A DNA stretch of 64,000 bases from G963664935 sp963664935 (GTDB lineage: Bacteria; Pseudomonadota; Gammaproteobacteria; Methylococcales; G963664935). The stretch lies in the NCBI GenBank assembly GCA_963664935.2, contig CAXXSE010000006.1:372001-436000 (forward strand), in the 5' to 3' direction. The position numbers were made by a program, and so were the translations under genes. Under the pieces are notes generated by a model that worked only from the letters and a program-made list of their open reading frames with translations, was not told the DNA's origin and did no database searches. This document shows positions 1-9,150 of this stretch, one piece after another (within the stretch, counting starts at the first letter, position 1; every line of letters starts with the position of its first letter).

Positions 1-1250
1 GCCAGTGCATTGCGGTTGTCCCCAACCGATCCGGTAATGGTATTGCTCTGGGACGCCGCGATTTGATTGGTATCGGTAATGACCACCGAAATTTCACCAG
101 CAATATTGTGGGTCGGCCGGATTAAAAAGCTGTCGTTGGCAACCGCGCCGGTTGCATCTACGGTTAATCCATCAATGACAAAAATACTTACCGTATCGTT
201 ATATACCTCGGTATTATCGGACAACCGGGTAACGGTATAATTGGTTCCGTCGAATCTCAGGCTATAATCGCTTAACGCCACCTGATTCACGTCATCGAAC
301 GCCACCGCAATGGTCCCGATGTTACCCGAATCATCAATAACCGTCACGTAGGGTAGATTAAAAAACAACTGCTGGGTATTGCCGTCCAGGTCAAATCCAA
401 TAGCGTGAATACTATTGATATCATTAGCTAAGCCTAAAGCAACCCTGCCCAGCCCTTTCTTTGTGGGCTCCAAAATCTCCTCGGAAAATTTCAGATTGCC
501 GGATAGCTCCCCACCACTCAGGTTTTGGGTAATGACCACCGAGCTTGAATTGGTGGTATACAAGATCTCCAATCGTTCCGGATCCAGACCGGAACGCTGT
601 GTTGCCAGGGTAGCGGCGTTTGTCCCAAGCACCAGGGTTTGTCCATTACCGATAAATACACTTAAGGACCCATCGTCCTGCTCAGCCGTGGTGACATCGA
701 CTTTTCCCGAAAGCTGGGTGAGTAATTGATCGCGCTGGTCCAACAAATCGTTAGGTGGGGCTCCTCCGGACAGGCCGGTCGCGATCACAATGTCCTCGTT
801 GATCCGGGCAATCGATCCGGAAAGAGAATTTATTTCACTTACCACGCTTCTGATATTCCGGTTTACTTGCAAGCCCAAATCGGTTAATCGATTGTTCGCG
901 GTAGCAAACCGGTCGGCCAGCGTATTAGCGTTGCCCAACAAAACCCGCCTTGCTGGAGTCGAACCGGGATCGTCGGCGACCTCATTGACCGCATTAAAAA
1001 AATCCTGGAGCGATGAGCTTATATTTGAATTGGGATCGGCAATAAAATTGTCGACCTGTGTCGCCAAGCTACGAAAAGTATTGATCTCAGAGAAAGCAGA
1101 CGTGCTGGAACAAACTTGGGCGCCCAGGAACTGGTCATAAATCCGTTCCGTCCGAACCGCGTTAACACCTTGCCCGATAAAACCCGCACCGGTGCCTTGT
1201 CCTCCACGGCTTGCAAACAGCACACGCTGCCGACTATAGCCTTCGGTAAA
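1..1250 (-). pseudogene. flgK: Flagellar hook-associated protein FlgK, 5' end lost and 3' end outside window
   Basis: FlgK forms the first hook-filament junction ring of the flagellum. Reading leftwards from 1250, one open frame starts with TEGYSRQR, which matches the conserved GYSRQR segment about 38 residues into normal FlgK. It continues with typical FlgK features: a long N-terminal helical region, the LLDQRDQLLTQLS segment, and repeats of the domain that ends in GDNRNALA at the window edge. The first ~38 residues, which form the axial D0 helix, are missing. Immediately upstream lies an IS-derived element whose end supplies an in-frame TAG before any start codon. No FlgK-like N-terminus was found on the far side of the element, so this is a disruption with loss, not a simple insertion. 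The rest of the frame is open, which suggests a recent event. Confidence 0.85.
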
Positions 1251-1477
1251 AGTCTATTCCAATCTATAAATGGCCCTGAAATTGGGAACAGATCATGAAT
1301 AACCTTTTAACTGGAGCGGAAGAGGTGTCAAGGAGGAGTTTGTAGCGTAGCGGAGGAATCTCCTTGACACTTCTGAAGCGTAAGTTAACCTCAATTTATG
1401 ATCTGTTCTCGGTTTCAGGGCCATTTCACGTTAGAAATTACCCCCCTCTTCAGGGCCATTTCATATTGGACAAGACT
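1251..1477. mobile_element. Internally deleted derivative of the IS at 37699-39113, with a nested hairpin
   Basis: The left end AGTCTATTCCAATCTATAAA and the right end read inward as AGTCTTGTCCAATATGAAAT are the two termini of the complete element at 37.7 kb, here in reverse orientation. The subterminal copy of the GGCCCTG motif seen in the full element is also present. No transposase remains. The interior (about 1290-1415) is itself an inverted repeat, with GATCAT/ATGATC outer arms and GTGTCAAGGAG/CTCCTTGACAC inner arms, so a second hairpin element seems nested inside. It sits at the broken 5' end of flgK. Confidence 0.75.
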
Positions 1478-2455
1478 ATAGCTATCTCGCTAAAAATGTT
1501 ACTATAGATTGTGGCACAGATGCGGAGTGGAATTAGTAATAAACGGTAGAAGCCACTAAATAATTAGTAAAACCTGCGTTGGTTGGTCGCCAGTCTGTTT
1601 AAAGATCGGGCAATTGCAGAAAGGAATCCGCTTCGCCGATACTTAATTAAATGCCTCTGGCGGGGATATTTATACAACAATGATTTATAAGTGGCCGGTT
1701 TTATGGAAAGGGGTGGCGTTTTTGGTGGCTTATAACCCTACATAGCTTGTCTAATCGGTAATCCCCCAGATTTTATATTTACCCCTTCGATACGTGTTTT
1801 GTTGTGAGGCAAGCGTATTGACCCCTATTTCTTTTCTAACAAGACTGGGTCTAAAGGTTCAGCGGGAATTATCTATCGGTGCTGTGCACATTGTTTATGG
1901 GTATTATGAAGAAAGCGATTTGACCCTTTTATACACTTTCAGTGCATCGTGGTTGAGTTTGCGGTAGATATGGTTAAAATAAATCTGTCCCCTTTTTTTC
2001 TTAAACCCGTTGTGGGAATTGTTTACTGAATCTTGTTGCCATTCGTTGAATGTATTTGCCGATTTCGATTCGGTCAGGGAAACCAGAATTATCTATTGGT
2101 GCTGACCATATTGCTTCAGGGTATCATGAAGAAAGGACTTGTGCCCTTTTCTCCCAGTATTTTCGAACCATCGGGCGACCCAATAAAGGGTAGCGCCCCT
2201 TTTTCCCCTGGATTAGAAGCATGATCCAGCACACCAATAGGCAAAAGCAGATCGGGCGCAAAGTTAGGCGGCAAGGTACTTTTCGCCCACCTCACCCGCG
2301 TCGGGAACTGACATGATACAGCGGTTTGCGCTGGCCAGTACAGGCAAACTGGGGCCTCTCTAAAAGGCAGAAATCTCAGGTTTTCCGGTAATGAATGCTG
2401 GAACCTCTTTAATTATCAGGGCCTTCTGGATTTGGCAAAGTTACAACTGCCCAGA
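1478..2455. other. Long gene-free stretch with a diverged repeat pair
   Basis: No convincing gene is visible. Two diverged copies of a ~65-base unit lie at 1866-1930 and 2086-2150; both start GAATTATCTAT and end with a CCCTTTT block. An AAATCTGTCCCCTTTT motif near 1981 is of the kind found beside RAYT-type transposases, and related motifs occur near 34.0, 35.05, 35.8 and 39.1 kb. I read it as decayed repeat DNA. Confidence 0.5.
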
Positions 2456-2776
2456 TTAATAATCAAGTCGGTCACCACATAGGCGCGCACCTGCGGCATA
2501 ATAACAGTCATTGCTTTCTGGCTGCGATTTTTTAGCTAATGCTGGCAGTACACCTTGTACGCCTGCGTTTCCTTCATAGCCCCATTCCCCGTTATCGAAA
2601 TTGATCCAGTAGAATCCATTTGGAACCACCCCTACCGCTAACTGGTCCAATGCTAAAATTTCCTCGGATGAAAGATGATTTTCATTGACGTGAATGTGGC
2701 GAAATTGCTGAGCATTAACATTTATCGAGATGCTAAGTAAAAATAAAATCAAAAAACTGCTATTTGAATGAACCAT
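2456..2776 (-). CDS. Small secreted protein of unknown function
   Basis: The 106-residue product begins with a clear Sec signal peptide: a hydrophobic stretch FLILFLLSISI followed by a VNA-QQ cleavage site around residue 22. The mature part is about 84 residues, acidic, with two cysteines near the C-terminus (DCYY and ARLCGD) that could pair in the periplasm. I do not recognise a family. The N-terminal mature motif FRHIHVNENHLSSEEI followed by an aromatic-rich stretch (NGFYWINFDNGEWGYEG) resembles small exported proteins of that general type, but no function follows. It stands alone, with a MITE copy directly upstream. Confidence 0.6.
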   Translation of the reverse strand: MVHSNSSFLILFLLSISINVNAQQFRHIHVNENHLSSEEILALDQLAVGVVPNGFYWINFDNGEWGYEGNAGVQGVLPALAKKSQPESNDCYYAAGARLCGDRLDY

Positions 2777-2807
2777 GGTTAATCTCCCATTGTAGTATCA
2801 CATGCTA

Positions 2808-2903
2808 CTAGGAGATTTTCCGAGAATAGAGAGTCTATCGCAGGAAAGCGGATTTTGGCCCACTTTCCCTCGAAACGACTCCTATTCTCGGACTGGCTCC
2901 TAG
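2808..2903. mobile_element. MITE copy 1 (short version)
   Basis: The termini CTAGGAG...CCGAGAATA and TATTCTCGG...CTCCTAG form an imperfect inverted repeat. The interior AAAGCGGATTTTGG segment matches the longer copy at 32822-32987; this copy lacks most of the second arm. It has no coding capacity. Confidence 0.7.
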
Positions 2904-2943
2904 GTCGTAATTATGCAGACGCTACCCTCGCAACGTAAATAGA

Positions 2944-3032
2944 TGATCGCACGAAATTAACTTTAAGAATATTACCCATTTAGGCTAGTAGGTTTATACT
3001 ATAGCAGCAAGAAGTACTAGTAACATTGGGTG
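2944..3032. repeat. Dispersed intergenic palindrome, copy A
   Basis: This ~90-base unit begins ATCGCAC.AAATT and contains AAGAATATTACCCATT, CTAGTAGG and then a TACTAGTA..ATTGGGT arm, which is the inverse of the ACCCA..CTAGTA arm. Copies B (8959) and C (60785) share the same order of blocks. It lies 40 bases from MITE copy 1. Confidence 0.65.
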
Positions 3033-3256
3033 AATAAAATAAGTATAAGGATTAGGCTAGGGTAAAAAAAGGCCAGGTTGCGAATTGAGAATATTTCGAA
3101 TCATTAGTAGATCTTTAGGGCCAGTATCGGTCGACAATGCCATTAGACGATGAGCCTATTTTTCCCCTTCTCACAGTGTAAAGGCTAGACTTTTACAAGC
3201 TAGCTGACTACCATGCCAGTCACACCACAATCCAACCGTGTTTGTTATGTTTAATT

Positions 3257-3496
3257 TTATTCATAGTGAGTCCAGAGCCTAATAATCTTAATAACCCTTT
3301 CTTCTTCGTATATTTGATAAACAAGCCTATGTTGAATATTAATCCTTCTTGAATACGCACCTTCTAAATCACCTACCAGTTTTTCATATGGTGGTGGGTT
3401 TAGATACGGATTATCCTTTATTAATTCAAGAAGCTCTTGAGCTTTCTTTTTTAACTGGAAGGGCGTAACCCGCGTTCCGCTCTCGCGATGAATCAA
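3257..3496 (-). pseudogene. yoeB: YoeB/Txe-family mRNA interferase, N-terminus replaced
   Basis: YoeB is a ribosome-dependent mRNA-cleaving toxin of a type II toxin-antitoxin pair. From residue 15 the frame matches the family closely: KAQELLELIKDNP, PPPYEKLVGDL, YSRRINIQHRLVYQ and the terminal RLWTHYE, which includes the catalytic-region residues E, R, H and Y. The first 14 residues (MIHRESG...) are unrelated to YoeB and are encoded by the palindromic element at 3459-3612, so the true start, roughly 18 residues, is lost. It reads from a TTG if translated at all. No YefM antitoxin is visible upstream. It is probably inactive, since the missing strand and helix are part of the fold. Confidence 0.75.
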
Positions 3497-3612
3497 TGAG
3501 TTAGCGTATCGTTTGAGAAGAAAGAATCAAACACTTACGTACTCAAAACGATCAATTTTTGTCATGGAGTAAACAATCAATAAGTTAGGGCGCGTAAGGC
3601 GGGTTACGCCCT
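3459..3612. repeat. Palindromic REP-like element inside a toxin gene
   Basis: AAGGGCGTAACCCGC at the left and GCGGGTTACGCCCT at the right are inverted copies that bound ~155 bases. The left end lies inside yoeB codons. The right end contributes the stop codon of the upstream peptidase gene. The GTAAGGCGGGTTACGCC sequence is a common type of proteobacterial repeat. Confidence 0.6.
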
Positions 3613-4511
3613 CACTGCCTTACCTCATTAAGTTCATCTACAATTATTCTAATATTGGTGGCTACTGATAAAACATCTTGAACCTTTAAAGCATTTACAT
3701 TTTCCTGTGAAATAAATACAGCAGGGTTGTTCTCAATTTTTTTAGCAATTGCATAAAGCCTATCTGCTGAGAGCGGATGTGTTGTTGGGTTATCACCTTG
3801 TAGTAATCCAGTCACTAAAAACCACGTTACTATACCGTATGGTATTGTATGCATACGTCCCATTACATCAAGCGCCATTGAATCAGATTGTTTTTCCTGA
3901 TCCTGAGCTTGTCTATTTGAAATAGAATCATATCGAGCATGTTGATAGTGCCAATGCCCCAGTTCGTGTAACAATAAGTAGGCGAGGCCCGATTTAAGAA
4001 TCTTCTGCGATACATCGTCAACATATTTGTCTTGCTTCCAAGCTTTGTCTGGCACACCTAAAGCCTCTAATGGGGGTTGCAGATAATCTTGTTGTAAATG
4101 AAGTCTTGCGACGTATTCAATAATTTTAGTTTTATCCATCTTCTTGCTCTCATACCATGCAAAGTCAAGTGCCATATCATCAAAGAATTTGACGGATAAT
4201 GCAGGTATTGTCATCACGCCTTTAAAATTCATGTAAAAGTCAAAAAGACCCGCATTATTACCGAATAACGGAATATTTAGTTTAACCTTCGATAAGGATT
4301 TTCGCTCATTCGGCAACAAATAACGGTAAATATCTTCATACAATACGCCTCTGATATTTTTGCCATAGATAGATTGCACATACTGGAGCTTTTTAAATGG
4401 ATACAATCCACTAAAGTCTTTTGCTACCGCGATAGCTGGTAGCGAAAGACAAGCTATTGAAATTGCAAGGCATTTGTTAATTATTCTAGTACTGACAAGA
4501 AACGGATACAT
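3612..4511 (-). CDS. Secreted M48-like zinc metallopeptidase
   Basis: The 299-residue product has an N-terminal hydrophobic signal segment (CLAISIACLSLPAIAVA, cleavage near residue 30). The zinc site HELGHWHYQH (HExxH) lies near residue 183. It is followed ~25 residues later by EKQSDSMALDVMGR, which places an acidic third ligand as in gluzincins. THPLSADRLYAI near the C-terminus matches the HP..R motif of M48-type peptidases. It probably acts in the periplasm; the substrate is unknown. Its start overlaps the end of the preceding membrane-protein gene by 26 bases, so the two are translationally coupled. The stop codon falls in the arm of a palindromic repeat, so the natural C-terminus may be slightly altered. 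Confidence 0.75.
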   Translation of the reverse strand: MYPFLVSTRIINKCLAISIACLSLPAIAVAKDFSGLYPFKKLQYVQSIYGKNIRGVLYEDIYRYLLPNERKSLSKVKLNIPLFGNNAGLFDFYMNFKGVMTIPALSVKFFDDMALDFAWYESKKMDKTKIIEYVARLHLQQDYLQPPLEALGVPDKAWKQDKYVDDVSQKILKSGLAYLLLHELGHWHYQHARYDSISNRQAQDQEKQSDSMALDVMGRMHTIPYGIVTWFLVTGLLQGDNPTTHPLSADRLYAIAKKIENNPAVFISQENVNALKVQDVLSVATNIRIIVDELNEVRQ

Positions 4512-5082
4512 CGGTAAACACCCCTTTTAGATTTTTATTTTCTATTGAATCACTACCAAATTCCAATACCTTGACATTGCCCCAAGCAGATGCGTTCCAA
4601 ACAGGTTTAAGCAAGGCAACTTTGGAATCATGAAGGGCAATGCGCATGAGGGTAGGTATTTCATCCTTTTTTGCCTCCAAGGTTTTTATCAGACAATTAA
4701 GCTCTCCAATCTGTTCTATTGCGGCATTACGACGCGGTATGATACCTGCGTTATCACCATTTCCTGACAAATCACTTGCTCCCATAAACGTTTCAACAAT
4801 TTGCTTGTTATTATCAACCAAAGAAAGAGAACTTGTACTCTGTTTAATACCTTTATCAAGGTTATGCAGGAGAATAATGGCGCCAAAAGCAAGAAAGAAT
4901 ACGCCTGGGGCAACCCTTGATAAAACAATTTTCATTCCAAGAATATCCAGTTTTCCCTTGTGATCGGCCTGATTAGGCAAATGAAAAAAAAGCTTGTAAC
5001 CGAGATAGATTGCCATGCCGCCAAAACCGACAACCAACAATCTCTCAAGCATTCTCAATATTGAAACCAGACTATCATCCAT
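4486..5082 (-). CDS. Two-span membrane protein coupled to the peptidase
   Basis: The 198-residue protein has hydrophobic segments at about residues 14-31 (LLVVGFGGMAIYLGYKLFF) and 58-74 (VFFLAFGAIILLH). A soluble C-terminal part follows with two cysteines (LNCLIKTL and the terminal VSCQY). I recognise no family. It precedes and overlaps the metallopeptidase gene, so it may anchor or regulate the peptidase; that is an inference from gene order alone. The start ATG is the first in the frame and follows a modest GAGGTG ribosome site. Confidence 0.6.
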   Translation of the reverse strand: MDDSLVSILRMLERLLVVGFGGMAIYLGYKLFFHLPNQADHKGKLDILGMKIVLSRVAPGVFFLAFGAIILLHNLDKGIKQSTSSLSLVDNNKQIVETFMGASDLSGNGDNAGIIPRRNAAIEQIGELNCLIKTLEAKKDEIPTLMRIALHDSKVALLKPVWNASAWGNVKVLEFGSDSIENKNLKGVFTDVSVSCQY

Positions 5083-5288
5083 TTTGTAGCACCTCTTAAT
5101 TCTCGTTATTACCTATTCAATTGTAACTTTGGATAAAATATTTATTAAAACAGTATATTATGAGTAGTCGCAAAACAGGGTTGTAGACATTTAACTATAA
5201 AGTAAGACGTAGTAATTTTACTCTTATCACAATTATTTCTTGGCCTATTTAGACGCCAACTGTCTTACGAAGAACAAAGTGTAGCGTC

Positions 5289-7604
5289 TTAGATAGTACC
5301 GAGTGGCCTAAAAACCTTATCCATAGGTTTTCCATCCGGTCCATTCGGTTGTAGATTCTCGCCGCTTGGCGACATGGAATCGCCTGTTTGTGTCAGGTAT
5401 TTGTCAAGAATGACAGTGCGTGTGCAAATATAGGGATAACTCGCTTTGTAATAATCTCCAATGTCAGCATCGCAAGTATAAATTTCCCCTTCGTAGTAAA
5501 TTCCCTGGATTCTGAAAAAAACGGATTGTTGGTTTACATTAAACCTGTTGAGCTTGATTAAGTTACCCGTAGCTGGTGTAGCAAGATGTCTACCGGTAAT
5601 GGAGTGTTTATTATAAAACTCAAGGGTTGTCGTGGTTTCGTTTTTAACCCTTAACCACTGGCCGTCTGCCTTATAAAATACATTTTTGATCGATATAACG
5701 GAAGATCGACCATTGAGAATATCATCGAAATTGACCCTCTGAATTACCCTGGCTTCGCATGGCTTAGATTCATCAAATTCAAGGTAAATTTCCGTTGCCA
5801 CGTCTTCGACCATTTGGCGAATATAAACTAACGCCCTTATTTCTTCTTCCTCTTCCTCTTCCTCTTTTTCCTGTTTTACGATTTCACGTAGCTTCTCATA
5901 GATGCCCGCATCAACATTACCAATCCGCACGCGCGAACCGTTCTTTTCCAGAACCTGCCCACCGCCCGTAATCGATGTGTGTTGTATTATAGAAAAATAG
6001 AAAAGATCCCTGGGTAACAGTATGTCGGCAGAGTGGCGTGCGTCCTCATTATTGAAATCCAGCGTTACGCATCCAAATGACACATCCGTCACAGTAGCCT
6101 TTACCCAATCGATCACTGGATAGCGTGTCGATTCATCTATTTCAAAACTCACAATATTCTTCGATAATGCAATATTTCTCCGGTAATTAGTGTCATTGTC
6201 GGTCACCCTGAATCTCACGCTACCCGGAACGCCAGCACCGTTTTCCCGTCTATCCAGGTAAACATTAGAACTGGCGTCTTGAGCTGTGAGATTCCCTCCC
6301 TCCAACGGCTCAATCAGAGTCGGTCCGTATGTGCGTCCGATTTCGCATCCTTGAAACGTACAATGTTTGAAGGGCGGAATGACGTTAGCGGCATCGGCGT
6401 AAGGACCGATATAACAGTTCCTGGACGTTGCGCCGACAATTGCAGCTGAATTGGGGTAATGTCCTTTTTTATAACCACACGGAGTCGTGTCGAATGGCCC
6501 ATACCCGGTGTCGGTGTTGGGCAAAGTATTTTCGCATTCATCTGGTTGCACCACGAAGTAGTGGCGGGGCTGAAGATATTTAAACGTGCAATTGCTGAAT
6601 ACGATGGGAAAGATTGGGTCAGTACTGCTTTGTCTTAACGGACTGTAAATAGCCTCGGCATAAACGTTGTTGGCGTTAATGATACCCCGCCGGGCTTCAT
6701 CGTATACAAGGTACTTGACGCCACCAGCAGCCTGCGCGGATATGATTTCAGGCGTGACACCTGCCCCGTGAACGAAGCTATCGAAACCGCAATACACATT
6801 CACGTAAAAATAACAATTGTATGCTCTACACCCTCTGGCCTGATCGGTGCATGTAGAGATTCCGAAAACAACCCTCTCAAATAGCAGGTTTTCGTAAAGA
6901 AAATTATCTCCCATCTGCCCGGTTAAATTGTTGACAATCCCGGAAACGAACTTGTGAAAATAACACCAGGAGAAGGTCATGTTAAAGGTGTTTCCCCCTT
7001 TCTGATCTTTCAGATCCAGATCTGATGCATGGGGGCGGGTAGAATATTTGCGGGGAATGTGCAGCCTTACTTTTTCGTGGTCGAGAAAATTGTTATCCAT
7101 ACTGCTCGTGAATGGGTCCATGATGACTGCCGCATAGGGTCTTTTTGGCGCCCATCCGATGTCATCGGAAATCCAGTCCGTGTTTCTTATGGGGTAAATG
7201 TCTAGCTGATGGCTTTCACTATCTTCAATTTCGGTTAATTTGATAGAGTACACGGGTACTGTATCCGTTATCAGGCATTCACCGTTTGCCTTATAAACCG
7301 TAACAAAGACATGTGAGGAAAATATAATTCCATGATTTTTAAACTCATTTCGCAATTTTGAGGACAATTTCCCATCGTTCAAATCACTCTGGTATTCTAA
7401 CTTGTATTTTAATTTGAGGCTCCACAACTTTTTAGGATTGAAGTCATCCCTTTTCATAACAAGTTCGTAACCCGAATAAAACTTGCTTCCTAGAAAACTT
7501 GTAGCCAACGAATTGGGGTCCTCCGGGCGAGAGGCAGGGGAGTCCGTATTCATTCCGATAAAGCCAATGTTTTTTACGTGCGAGTTGCGTGTGGTCTGAA
7601 TCAT
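5289..7604 (-). CDS. Large beta-helix-type protein, C-terminal part
   Basis: The 771-residue product has no signal peptide and opens with SHVKNIGFIGMN, a rung typical of right-handed beta-helix (pectate-lyase-like or tail-spike-like) proteins. Many later segments also look like rungs: NCYFYVNVYCGFDSFVHG, PIVFSNCTFKYLQ and FKHCTFQGCEIGR. Near residue 585 is a run of eight glutamates encoded by a GAA/GAG microsatellite. The frame begins inside the last codons of the upstream gene (ATGA overlap). One added C in the CCCC run just before the overlap would join both into a single protein of about 1045 residues reading EAAP-V-MIQTTRNSHVKNIGF. Either two coupled genes or one frameshifted gene is possible; I favour the latter. 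The ligand or enzymatic activity is unknown. Confidence 0.6.
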   Translation of the reverse strand: MIQTTRNSHVKNIGFIGMNTDSPASRPEDPNSLATSFLGSKFYSGYELVMKRDDFNPKKLWSLKLKYKLEYQSDLNDGKLSSKLRNEFKNHGIIFSSHVFVTVYKANGECLITDTVPVYSIKLTEIEDSESHQLDIYPIRNTDWISDDIGWAPKRPYAAVIMDPFTSSMDNNFLDHEKVRLHIPRKYSTRPHASDLDLKDQKGGNTFNMTFSWCYFHKFVSGIVNNLTGQMGDNFLYENLLFERVVFGISTCTDQARGCRAYNCYFYVNVYCGFDSFVHGAGVTPEIISAQAAGGVKYLVYDEARRGIINANNVYAEAIYSPLRQSSTDPIFPIVFSNCTFKYLQPRHYFVVQPDECENTLPNTDTGYGPFDTTPCGYKKGHYPNSAAIVGATSRNCYIGPYADAANVIPPFKHCTFQGCEIGRTYGPTLIEPLEGGNLTAQDASSNVYLDRRENGAGVPGSVRFRVTDNDTNYRRNIALSKNIVSFEIDESTRYPVIDWVKATVTDVSFGCVTLDFNNEDARHSADILLPRDLFYFSIIQHTSITGGGQVLEKNGSRVRIGNVDAGIYEKLREIVKQEKEEEEEEEEIRALVYIRQMVEDVATEIYLEFDESKPCEARVIQRVNFDDILNGRSSVISIKNVFYKADGQWLRVKNETTTTLEFYNKHSITGRHLATPATGNLIKLNRFNVNQQSVFFRIQGIYYEGEIYTCDADIGDYYKASYPYICTRTVILDKYLTQTGDSMSPSGENLQPNGPDGKPMDKVFRPLGTI

Positions 7605-8431
7605 GACGGGGCAGCCTCTTTGGCTTCATACTGAATTATCGTCGCATTCCCGTATTGAAGGCCATGTTTGATAGGTTCCGCACCTTCGATCTTAATGATT
7701 GTGTACGATGCTGCCGGGGATAAGCAGCACTTTCCGGTCCAATGCGGATTATATTCAAAAGATGGTGTTCCAGCACTCAAGGGTTGGTTTCCGTCGGTCA
7801 AGACAAGATGTTCAGCATGCGGTACTTCTTGTGCGTTGGCGTAACGACCACCATGGCGGCATACGACAATGGGTTGATCAATGTAATACTTTCCGGAGTT
7901 GATTCTTACGACTGAGGTTGCCACCCGTTTTTCCTCATTACCAGGATATGTTTCGCTATCTCCCCGTAGGAAGTCGAAAGATTCAGCCCTGTTTCCGGAT
8001 TTCTGAGCATAGACGATTGAATCACAGGCTTGTTGGAGCGCCTTGACGTTCTTTGCCATGACCTCTGAATCAGGCCCTGTACCCGGCGCCATCCCCCACC
8101 AATTGGCTCTTACGGAAGAAACGGAGTTTTCCAGAAACCAGAATAATCCATCGCCATCGAATATCTGATGGGGAGTATCAATTAAACGCCCCTCAAAGAC
8201 AATGTGAACATAGTCGCTTTGAACCGACATGGGTGGATTCTCACCGTTGATATCCACCTCTGGCGTTTCGATTTTTGCATGATTTTGAAATTCGACAGTA
8301 ACGTGACTCGGTATGATAAAGGATTCGCTTTCAATGGTATCTTGATCTATGACGATATGGGTGGGAACGCTTGACGGAAGAGAGTCGATGATTTTTTTGA
8401 GAGACTGTCCCGGTGCTACATGGATAACCAT
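7601..8431 (-). CDS. Beta-helix protein, N-terminal part (pectate-lyase-3/tail-spike-like)
   Basis: The 276-residue product has an N-terminal capping region (VIHVAPGQSLKKIIDSLP, IPSHVTVEFQNHAKI). It then has VRANWWGMAPGTGPDSEVMAKNVKALQQACDS, the counterpart of the W-G-A..DG.TDDT..IQ.A segment that starts parallel beta-helix domains. SGKYYIDQPIVV and YTIIKIEGAE are further rungs. There is no signal peptide. GAGGT lies eight bases upstream of the ATG. The frame ends exactly where the next frame's rung sequence starts, which suggests that the two halves were one gene. Such proteins occur as polysaccharide-binding or polysaccharide-degrading enzymes and as phage or contractile-system spikes; no neighbouring phage genes support the latter. 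Confidence 0.6.
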   Translation of the reverse strand: MVIHVAPGQSLKKIIDSLPSSVPTHIVIDQDTIESESFIIPSHVTVEFQNHAKIETPEVDINGENPPMSVQSDYVHIVFEGRLIDTPHQIFDGDGLFWFLENSVSSVRANWWGMAPGTGPDSEVMAKNVKALQQACDSIVYAQKSGNRAESFDFLRGDSETYPGNEEKRVATSVVRINSGKYYIDQPIVVCRHGGRYANAQEVPHAEHLVLTDGNQPLSAGTPSFEYNPHWTGKCCLSPAASYTIIKIEGAEPIKHGLQYGNATIIQYEAKEAAPS

Positions 8432-9150
8432 GGTTTACCTCATGAATTGTGGTTTCATCTGATACAGGGGCGATGGGTTACTTCGCTATTGCTAATTCCG
8501 TAACGTCTCAGAAGTGCCGGTTGGGTTATCTGACTTTTTTCGCCATGAACTGGGAAGAAGAATTCATGGCAGCCTAACGGTTCGTATCACCATGGGTATA
8601 TTTGGGGTTAGAGTAAATTTAAATTCATCTACTCTGACCAAAAATATATGCACCGACTTCATGCAGCGTAGCGCCTCCGTTCTGATTCCCAATTCTGGTT
8701 TGTTCAGTCTAAACTGACTACATGATCGATAATCTACATGGCATCCGGTATACAATAGTAAAAACACAAACCCAGCAATCGTAAAATCGAATTTTTTACC
8801 ATCGTATTCCCTCTAAAACCATACAAGTGAGATATATCTCCTTACCTGCATAAACGAATTTCTTCCAAACATTTCATCCAGTCCAAAACACAGGGTCGAC
8901 CCGAAGTAAATTGGAGGAGATAATCCGCAATCAATGGCTAACATCGATTGCAAACCGATAATCGCACAAATTCGGGTTCAAGAATATAGCCCATTTCTAC
9001 TAGTAGGATGCTACGAAAACACCAAAAAGTACTAGTACATTTGGGTAATTGAAACAGAATTCGGATAACGGAAGATTGCAGCAGACTCGTTGACACTGGT
9101 AAAAACCTAGCGCAACATATGGATATTACCGACAATGTCATTTCAAACAT
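8432..9150. other. Gene-free stretch with repeat copy B
   Basis: No gene is seen between the beta-helix gene and the divergent DUF4143 ATPase. The only recognisable feature is the dispersed palindrome at 8959-9047. Both flanking genes are transcribed away from it, so promoters are expected here but none can be named with confidence. Confidence 0.5.
8959..9047. repeat. Dispersed intergenic palindrome, copy B
   Basis: The blocks AATCGCACAAATT, AAGAATAT, CCCATTT, CTAGTAGG, AAGTACTAGTA and TTTGGGTAA follow the same order as copies A and C. The ACCCATTT..CTAGTA and TACTAGTA..TTGGGT arms can pair. It lies ~100 bases before the start of the DUF4143 ATPase gene. Confidence 0.65.

Noticed and set aside
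950..980. GGAGTCGAACCGGG, similar to a tRNA T-arm
   Set aside because: It lies within FlgK codons, and no acceptor stem, anticodon arm or CCA can be folded around it.
415..1298. Several plus-strand open frames opposite flgK
   Set aside because: The minus strand encodes an uninterrupted FlgK sequence with clear family motifs, so the opposite frames are shadows.
2033..2224. Small plus-strand open frame
   Set aside because: It is made of repeat DNA (the diverged ~65-base unit and RAYT-type motif) and has no family match or ribosome site.
5289..8431. Beta-helix protein as part of a prophage tail
   Set aside because: No capsid, tail, lysis or integrase genes are nearby.
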